A stretch of DNA of 8,496 nucleotides from positions 1-8,496 of the forward strand of contig JAPLNJ010000195.1 of NCBI GenBank assembly GCA_026692885.1, written 5' to 3'. Source of the stretch: Planctomycetota bacterium. Lineage in GTDB: Bacteria > Planctomycetota > Planctomycetia > Pirellulales > Pirellulaceae. The number at the start of each line of letters is the position of its first letter. Position 1 is the first letter of the stretch. The notes under the pieces are model-generated. The model had not been told where the DNA came from and made no database searches. It saw nothing but the letters and a program-made list of their open reading frames with translations. Below, in pieces: positions 1 through 5,363 of this stretch. Both the position numbers and the translations under genes were made by a program.

Positions 1-1061
1 GTCGTCTTCCCGCAGCCGCTTGGGCCAATGATCGCGACAATCTCGCGGGGCTTCAAGGTTAGGCTAAAGTCGTGGATGACTGGCGTGTCCTCAAAGTAAC
101 CGAAGGTTAGGTTTCTAATCTCTACTTTGCTTCCAGGCTGAGGAGCTGGCAAGTGGCTGGTTTGGGCGGCCTCGTCTGGTGGCTTGAGATCGCTCGGCGT
201 AACCGGTTTACTACCCGTTTCGTCAAGGGACTTCAATGAGGCTGAGGCAAGAAAACGCCAGGGAAGGCAAAGTCGCTCCAGAAACTGCATTAGTCGGGTC
301 ATTAGAAGGCCGAGGACGCCGATAACGAGCATCCCGGCAACGACGCGGTCCAGTCGCAGCATCTGACGGTTGAACTGAATCATGTACCCTAGTCCGGACC
401 TCGCGCCCATCATCTCCGCCGCAACGACACACATCCAGGCGAACCCCAGGCCGGTTCGGAGCCCGGCAAACAGGTTGGGTAACGAGGCGGGCCAGATAAC
501 GTGCAGAAATCGTTGCCATCCCGACGCCCCAAGTGAACGCGCTGCTTCAAGAAAGACGACGGGCACCTCACGAGCGCCGAGCATCGTGTTTGTTAGGACT
601 GGAAAGAAGGCTCCGATAAATATCACGAAGTAGGATGAAGGATCACCGAGTTGAAAGAGGACAATGGAGATCGGAATCCATGCGATGGGCGGGATCGGTC
701 GGATGGTGTCAAGGAGTGGCGTTAGGACCTTCCGCACGATTGGGAATATACCTACGGCAAACCCCAGGGTGATTCCAAGAGCCGATGCGATTAGGAATCC
801 AACGAGAACGCGCCGTATGCTTGCGACGCAGTCTGCAAGGAGGTCACCGGACACGAAGAGTCGGACGACCTCCAGCGCGCATTGTGAAGGAGCTGAGAGA
901 ATCGGTTTCGATTGCATACGCACTGCCACCTCCCACGCAAGGAGGCAGAGGAGTACCGCTGCGGACTTTGTGAAGACGGCGGTCACGACGGCCGCGAGAA
1001 CGGAGCAACGCCTGCGCGGTTCCTTCTTCATTACCTTTGTTCGTTCGCCATCGTTCGCCAT
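1..1061 (-). CDS. Fused ABC importer permease-ATPase, nitrate/sulfonate/taurine class (3' end outside window)
   Basis: Translating the minus strand from ATG 1061 gives 353 uninterrupted codons to the window edge. Residues 1-270 are a membrane permease: hydrophobic segments lie near 20-40, 85-105, 125-165, 200-220 and 242-260, with the cytoplasmic EAA coupling loop (EAARSLGASG...LP) starting at E172. A 40-residue polar, proline-rich linker (271-311) follows. From K312 an ABC ATPase begins (KVEIRNLTFGY), with Walker A GPSGCGKT at 346-353, where the window ends. Such proteins import oxyanions, sulfonates or similar solutes across the inner membrane with a binding protein, which is not seen here. 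In SsuBC, TauBC and NrtBD the two parts are normally separate genes; here no stop or frameshift separates them. Start 1061 is chosen because GAGGTG sits six bases upstream; ATG 1031 is the alternative but its AAAGG is only two bases away. Class assignment is confident, substrate unknown. Confidence 0.87.
   Translation of the reverse strand, partial: MANDGERTKVMKKEPRRRCSVLAAVVTAVFTKSAAVLLCLLAWEVAVRMQSKPILSAPSQCALEVVRLFVSGDLLADCVASIRRVLVGFLIASALGITLGFAVGIFPIVRKVLTPLLDTIRPIPPIAWIPISIVLFQLGDPSSYFVIFIGAFFPVLTNTMLGAREVPVVFLEAARSLGASGWQRFLHVIWPASLPNLFAGLRTGLGFAWMCVVAAEMMGARSGLGYMIQFNRQMLRLDRVVAGMLVIGVLGLLMTRLMQFLERLCLPWRFLASASLKSLDETGSKPVTPSDLKPPDEAAQTSHLPAPQPGSKVEIRNLTFGYFEDTPVIHDFSLTLKPREIVAIIGPSGCGKT
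1041..1060. repeat. Perfect tandem 10-bp duplication at the transporter start
   Basis: The decamer TCGTTCGCCA occurs twice head to tail. On the minus strand the unit reads TGGCGAACGA, and the repeat begins one base after the A of the start codon at 1061. Two ATGGCGAACG copies therefore follow each other in different frames. Only the first ATG is in frame with the permease; the second (1051) runs into TAA after six codons. This fits a slippage duplication, but two units are too few to prove it. Confidence 0.6.
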
Positions 1062-1066
1062 GTTGT

Positions 1067-4000
1067 TCACCTCGGCCGTGCTGGAATCGAACTGAACGAT
1101 GAAATCTGCGGTACAACCGCGGGTGCGATGCTGCTGGACCCGCTGGGCGTCGCGGCGGCCTGCTTGGCGGCCACGAGTTGGTGCAGGCGTTCGCCGAGCT
1201 TGGTGCGGATGGTGTCGAAGCGGCGGGTCAGGACGTCACGCTTGGACGCCTTCATCTTCAGATAGAACGGGTCGTCCGGATGAGGACGCGGGAGGGGGCC
1301 GCTGATCTGCTTGAAGGCGCCGGCGAAGGGGTACTTGTGCCGCTTCAGCCGCTCGTAAGCCTGATCCGAGAAGTCCACGGGCAGTTGTTCGTCGTCGAAC
1401 AGGTCGCGGTTGACGGCCTGGGCCAACTCGATGTAGACGGCCTGGGTGACAAGCTGCCGCAGCTCCTCGGTCAGCGAGGAGATGTGGGCCTTGCAGCGGG
1501 AGTCGGCAGCCTGCGTCTCCCGCGCCATGAGCTGGACGACAGCTGTGTTGAACTGGGACACCAAGCCCTGCCGCTGGTCGTCGTCCAACTTCGCAGCCAA
1601 GCCCTTGTCCATGATGGACCGCAGATCCGTCAGGGTCCGCACGGGGCAGCCGTCCTGCGTTCCGTAGAAGCCCACCAGGGGCCACGGAACCGTCTGGGCG
1701 CACCGAACGACCTCCCCGCTGGCAGCGCCGTCTGCCGGCGGGTCCGCGGCCTGAAGGACCTCTTCCAGCAGGCCGCTGCCGTAGGTCAGCAGGCGCAGCG
1801 TGTTGGGGTGCTCGTCGAACAGGTCGGGATTGAAGGTCACAGCCTCCCACGCCCCGTGCCAGTCCAGCATGTGCGCCCCGCGAATCTCCGGATGCGGCTC
1901 GAAGCGACCACGCATCGCCGCCGACTCGACGATCGACCGCTCCAACTCTGGCAGCGTCACCGGCGACGGCTCGGCGCTGGCGGCCTCGACCGTGTCGTCC
2001 ACCAGCTTGTCCAGGTTCAGCGCCGAGATTTCCTTCTCTTGGACACGGCGGTTGATCTCCGCGATTTCCTTGGCGATCAGCTCACCGCGCCGCTTGTCGT
2101 TGGCCATCGCCGCCGCCTCGATCACCTTGGCCACCTGGGTGAGGATCGGCTGCAACTCGCCCACGACGCTCTCGAAGGACGTGATCCGCTCGTCGAGCCG
2201 CTGGTACACCGTGGCCTCGACGGTGCCGTCGTAGAAGTAGTTGCGAATCCAGACCTTCTGGAACACCTGGCCAATGCGGTCGATACGGCCGATCCGCTGC
2301 TCCACCCGCATTGGGTTCCACGGCATTTCGTAGTTGATCAGCACGCCGCAGGTCTGAAGGTTCAGGCCCTCGGAGGCCGACTCGGTGCAAAGGAGGATCT
2401 TGATGTCCTGCCGCTCGCGGAAGGCGGTCTTGATGTTCTCCTTGCTGGTGCCGACCCAGTTCTGCCCGTCCCAGCGCTCGCCACCGCGACCGCTGTAGCA
2501 GGCGACCTGGCCGCCGTAGACGTGCCGGAGCTTGTCGCGGAGGTAGTCCATCGTGTCCGTGTACTGGGTGAACACGATCACCGTGTCCCGCCGCTTGAGC
2601 ACGTCGGTCAGGTCCCGCGCGAGCTGCTCGAACTTACTGTCGGTCCCCAGGGCCCGCAAATCGGCAAGGAACCTGGTGACGTACTGGATCTCGCCCAGGA
2701 ACAACGCGGGCACCGAGGCGTCGTCCTGGTCCTCGTCCCCCGTGTCGAACAACAGATCCTCGCTCACGTCCGCGTCCAGGTCTTCCTGGTCCAGATCGTC
2801 ATCCGTCAGCAGGTCTGCCTGGGATGCGCCCTTCAGGTAGGCCAGACGACGTTCCAGGCTTTGCTGGATCGCATAGAAGCTGCTGGTCAGCCGCCGGCGG
2901 TAGACGGTCATGATGAAGCCCAGGCCGCGGCGCTCGGCCTCGTACTTCTGGTAGTGGTTGCGGATGTACTTTTCGATCCGCTCGTAGAGTTCCCATTCCT
3001 CCGGCTTCATTTCGATCCATTCGGGCCGTGGCTCACGATCGGGGACGTTTTCCTTGAGCAGGCCCTGCTTCCGGTACTCGCGCAGCAGCGATCGCGTGTT
3101 GCGGAAGACGTGCCGCCGCAGTGGCGTGTGACGGACGGCGAGCTGACGGAGCACGCCCAGGGCCTGGCCGTCGAACTGGCGGATGACGGCTTCGGCGTTG
3201 CGGGAGCGGGGCAACCGGCGGAGCTGATCCCACGTGACCGATCCCACGCGCCCCTCGGCAACCCGACAGAACTGTTCGTCCCACTGGCCGCCGGTGACGA
3301 AATAATCGTCCAGCATCCCCAGCACGAACGTCCAGTCGATGTCCTCGAACGGCTGACGCAGTTCCTCGAAGTACCGCAGGAAACTGCCCTCGACGCCCCA
3401 ACGGCCGCCCATGCCCAAGAGCTTCAGCAGGTCGAAGACCTCCACGGGGTCCACCTGCATCGGCGTGGCCGTCAACAACAGCAGGCCCCGCGTCTTGGTC
3501 GCCAAGCCAGGCCGACCCTCGGTGCCGCCCAGCAGCTCCAGCAGGCGATTGGGCCGGAACAGATCCTTGTTCAGGAAGTCCTTACGCCGGGCGTGGTGGG
3601 ACTCGTCCACGACCACCAGGTCCCAGTCCTGTCCCTCCAGGAGCTGTGCCTGCCGTTCCCGACGCTTCGCCAGATGGCTGGAAGCTAAGAAAATGGGATG
3701 GGCTTCCCACGGATTACCGTCATCCTGGCCAGGCACCTGACGCCCAAAGGCATCGTAGAACATGTTGCCGTCATAACGCGGGATGTTCAGGGCGAACTTC
3801 TCGTACAGTTCCTCCTGCCACTGCACCAAGACGCTCTTGGGGACCAGGATCAACACCCGCTGGGCCACCCCCGAGATGATGAGCTGACGCAGCGCCACGC
3901 CGGCCTCGATGGTCTTCCCCAACCCGACCTCGTCGCAGAGCATGAACCGTTCGGGGAACCGGCGGATGATCGTATCCGACACCCGAACCTGATGCGGCCA

Positions 4001-4867
4001 GGGATTGACCGTGCAGGTTTCCACGCCCAGCCGGTCGGCGTTCAGTAGGAACGGCACGTCGCGCAGGAACTGAAAGACGATCCGTTCACGCTGGTTCCCA
4101 GCGACATTGTAGTCGTCGTGTTCGTCTTCGATCGTGGTGTCATCTTCGTCGACACCGAACTCGAACTTGGGCTGGGACGAAGGCCGGAACTTGAGCAGCT
4201 CCTGTTTGACCGCTTCGGGGATCGGCAAGGCGATCCAGTCCTTTTCCTTCTTGTTCCACAGCCGGTCGAACTTGACGCGGATGTTGGCCAAGTATGGGGC
4301 GGTTTCCCAGGAGTTGAAGACCATGAAGGACTCGTAGTTATCCTCCAGCGCCGTCGCCGACTCGTTGACGCTGCCCGAAAAACCGATCTGGTTGCCATCC
4401 TTGTCCTCGAACAGGCCCTCCTTGGGATGGTAGTAGGCGTCAGCCTTGTTGGCCGACAGCGGCCGTCCCTGGGCGTCGGTGGGCAGGACCACCTTGATCT
4501 CCAACTGGCCGGTGCCGATCAGCCATGCCAGGACCTTCAGGCGGTTCTCAACGTAGTCGCTTTCGGGCAGCACGAGCCGCATCTTCATGCGTTCGGCCAG
4601 ACGTTGTTCCAACAGGGCATGGCCCTGGCCGATGGCATCCACGTCGGCCTCGGACAAGTCAGCGCCGCACAGGAGCCGCATCTTACCGCCGTTGAGGATC
4701 AGCTTGGTCACGCCGGCCGCAGCTACCGCGAGCATCGTGCTGGAGAAGTAGCCGGCGGCCCGATCGTAGCGGACGCTGGCGGCCAGCGCAGGGATGAAGA
4801 ACTCCTTGAGTCGGTCATCCTGCGGCCCGTAGCTGATCTTCCAGGCGGTGTCGCGCAAGCTCGGCAT
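1067..4867 (-). CDS. PLD-domain SNF2/RapA-like DNA helicase of a defence-type module
   Basis: 1266 residues. An N-terminal PLD-like domain (about 10-200) opens with the GPQDDRLKEFFIPAL / RAAGYFSS signature and carries one HxK (H147, K149) and a GSVN motif (165-168). A superfamily 2 helicase core of SNF2/RapA type follows: Walker A DEVGLGKT (about 312-319), motif II DESH (421-424), TAT (466-468), then TESASEGLNLQ (828-838) and motif VI QRIGRIDRIGQ (857-867). All core motifs look intact, so an active ATPase is expected. An acidic stretch (about 687-716) separates the lobes. The C-terminal 350 residues are largely helical and unassigned. In known systems such proteins (BrxHII, DrmD and relatives) act with DNA methylases against phage. 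The start overlaps the upstream stop as TGATG. The last ~24 residues lie in lower-GC DNA and may be a replaced tail. The exact subfamily (BrxHII, DrmD or other) cannot be settled by eye. Confidence 0.93.
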   Translation of the reverse strand: MPSLRDTAWKISYGPQDDRLKEFFIPALAASVRYDRAAGYFSSTMLAVAAAGVTKLILNGGKMRLLCGADLSEADVDAIGQGHALLEQRLAERMKMRLVLPESDYVENRLKVLAWLIGTGQLEIKVVLPTDAQGRPLSANKADAYYHPKEGLFEDKDGNQIGFSGSVNESATALEDNYESFMVFNSWETAPYLANIRVKFDRLWNKKEKDWIALPIPEAVKQELLKFRPSSQPKFEFGVDEDDTTIEDEHDDYNVAGNQRERIVFQFLRDVPFLLNADRLGVETCTVNPWPHQVRVSDTIIRRFPERFMLCDEVGLGKTIEAGVALRQLIISGVAQRVLILVPKSVLVQWQEELYEKFALNIPRYDGNMFYDAFGRQVPGQDDGNPWEAHPIFLASSHLAKRRERQAQLLEGQDWDLVVVDESHHARRKDFLNKDLFRPNRLLELLGGTEGRPGLATKTRGLLLLTATPMQVDPVEVFDLLKLLGMGGRWGVEGSFLRYFEELRQPFEDIDWTFVLGMLDDYFVTGGQWDEQFCRVAEGRVGSVTWDQLRRLPRSRNAEAVIRQFDGQALGVLRQLAVRHTPLRRHVFRNTRSLLREYRKQGLLKENVPDREPRPEWIEMKPEEWELYERIEKYIRNHYQKYEAERRGLGFIMTVYRRRLTSSFYAIQQSLERRLAYLKGASQADLLTDDDLDQEDLDADVSEDLLFDTGDEDQDDASVPALFLGEIQYVTRFLADLRALGTDSKFEQLARDLTDVLKRRDTVIVFTQYTDTMDYLRDKLRHVYGGQVACYSGRGGERWDGQNWVGTSKENIKTAFRERQDIKILLCTESASEGLNLQTCGVLINYEMPWNPMRVEQRIGRIDRIGQVFQKVWIRNYFYDGTVEATVYQRLDERITSFESVVGELQPILTQVAKVIEAAAMANDKRRGELIAKEIAEINRRVQEKEISALNLDKLVDDTVEAASAEPSPVTLPELERSIVESAAMRGRFEPHPEIRGAHMLDWHGAWEAVTFNPDLFDEHPNTLRLLTYGSGLLEEVLQAADPPADGAASGEVVRCAQTVPWPLVGFYGTQDGCPVRTLTDLRSIMDKGLAAKLDDDQRQGLVSQFNTAVVQLMARETQAADSRCKAHISSLTEELRQLVTQAVYIELAQAVNRDLFDDEQLPVDFSDQAYERLKRHKYPFAGAFKQISGPLPRPHPDDPFYLKMKASKRDVLTRRFDTIRTKLGERLHQLVAAKQAAATPSGSSSIAPAVVPQISSFSSIPARPR
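1068..1073 (-). promoter_or_regulatory. Ribosome binding site of the transporter, overlapping the helicase stop
   Basis: Minus-strand GAGGTG lies six bases before ATG 1061. Its last two bases (TG) are also the first two of the helicase stop codon TGA (1069-1067). A ribosome ending the helicase thus covers the transporter initiation site, which favours translational coupling. This site decides between starts 1061 and 1031. Confidence 0.6.
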
Positions 4868-4869
4868 CA
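4865..4869 (-). promoter_or_regulatory. TGATG stop/start overlap coupling small protein and helicase
   Basis: TGA (4869-4867) ends the 151-residue protein and ATG (4867-4865) starts the helicase, sharing the A. No strong Shine-Dalgarno precedes the ATG; the nearest is a weak GGGA about ten bases upstream. Re-initiation by the terminating ribosome is therefore the likely way the helicase is translated, tying its level to the small protein. Confidence 0.7.
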
Positions 4870-5322
4870 GCGTTTCCCATCTTTCAGTCCGAAGTAGTCG
4901 GTGTCCTCCGTAGGCTCCGGCGGCGACGATGGCTTCTTCGTCGGCTTCTGCTTCCCTGGCGGCGTCCTTTCGTCCGCCAGTTTCTCCTCGGCCGTCGCCT
5001 TGCCGTTCTTCAGACTCGCGATACCGTTCCTGACTTTGAACGCGAGACGCTTGAGCGCGTCGATCGCTTCCTCGTACTGCTCCACCACGCCCTCGTAGGT
5101 CGGTGTTCCCTTCGCCCAGGCGTGGGTTAAGTCTGGCATGCTGGTGAACCAGACATCATTCGACCTTCTGATCCATGCCTCGGTATGCTTTTGAAGATCG
5201 GCCAGACAGTCCTGGAGGTTGTCGGGCACCTTCGGCTCCCGGCCAGGACGTGCCGGCCGTGTCGGCGGCGAACCAAACAACGGATCGGGATCGGGTTGCG
5301 GCTTCTTCGGTCTCTTTGGCAT
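4867..5322 (-). CDS. Uncharacterised 151-residue charged protein between methylase and helicase
   Basis: I do not recognise a family. The protein has three parts: a basic, proline-rich N-terminus (1-33; MPKRPKKP, PARPGREP), a middle of about 34-118 that looks helical (DCLADLQKHTEAW, EEAIDALKRLAFKVRNG) and contains most of the aromatic residues, and a lysine/proline-rich C-terminus ending DTDYFGLKDGKR. There is no signal peptide, membrane segment or catalytic motif. ATG 5322 follows GAGGG at a spacing of eight bases, 41 bases after the methylase stop. Its TGA overlaps the helicase ATG by one base, so its product is probably made with the helicase. Position suggests a small accessory, adaptor or inhibitor subunit; that is inference only. 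It could be a divergent form of a small protein known from DUF1156 loci such as DUF3780, but I see no recognisable similarity. Confidence 0.8.
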   Translation of the reverse strand: MPKRPKKPQPDPDPLFGSPPTRPARPGREPKVPDNLQDCLADLQKHTEAWIRRSNDVWFTSMPDLTHAWAKGTPTYEGVVEQYEEAIDALKRLAFKVRNGIASLKNGKATAEEKLADERTPPGKQKPTKKPSSPPEPTEDTDYFGLKDGKR

Positions 5323-5363
5323 CTTTGGAACCCTCGTATTTGCTGTACTGTCCGACTCTTTTA

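Noticed and set aside
223..519. 98-residue minus-strand frame inside the permease region
   Set aside because: Arginine- and cysteine-rich shadow; a neighbouring minus-strand frame gives the permease transmembrane segments and EAA loop.
1178..3688. 836-codon open frame on the plus strand opposite the helicase
   Set aside because: It is the antisense shadow of a GC-rich gene. Its translation is low in complexity (Val, Leu, His, Arg, Gln repeats) with no motif, whereas the opposite strand encodes a full set of helicase motifs.
4118..4897. 259-codon plus-strand open frame opposite the PLD domain
   Set aside because: Same antisense effect. The minus strand has the conserved PLD motifs and runs continuously into the helicase core.
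5323..5363. Terminator or promoter in the gap between methylase and small protein
   Set aside because: The 41 bases contain no inverted repeat with a T-run and no recognisable -35/-10 pair; only the GAGGG ribosome site stands out.
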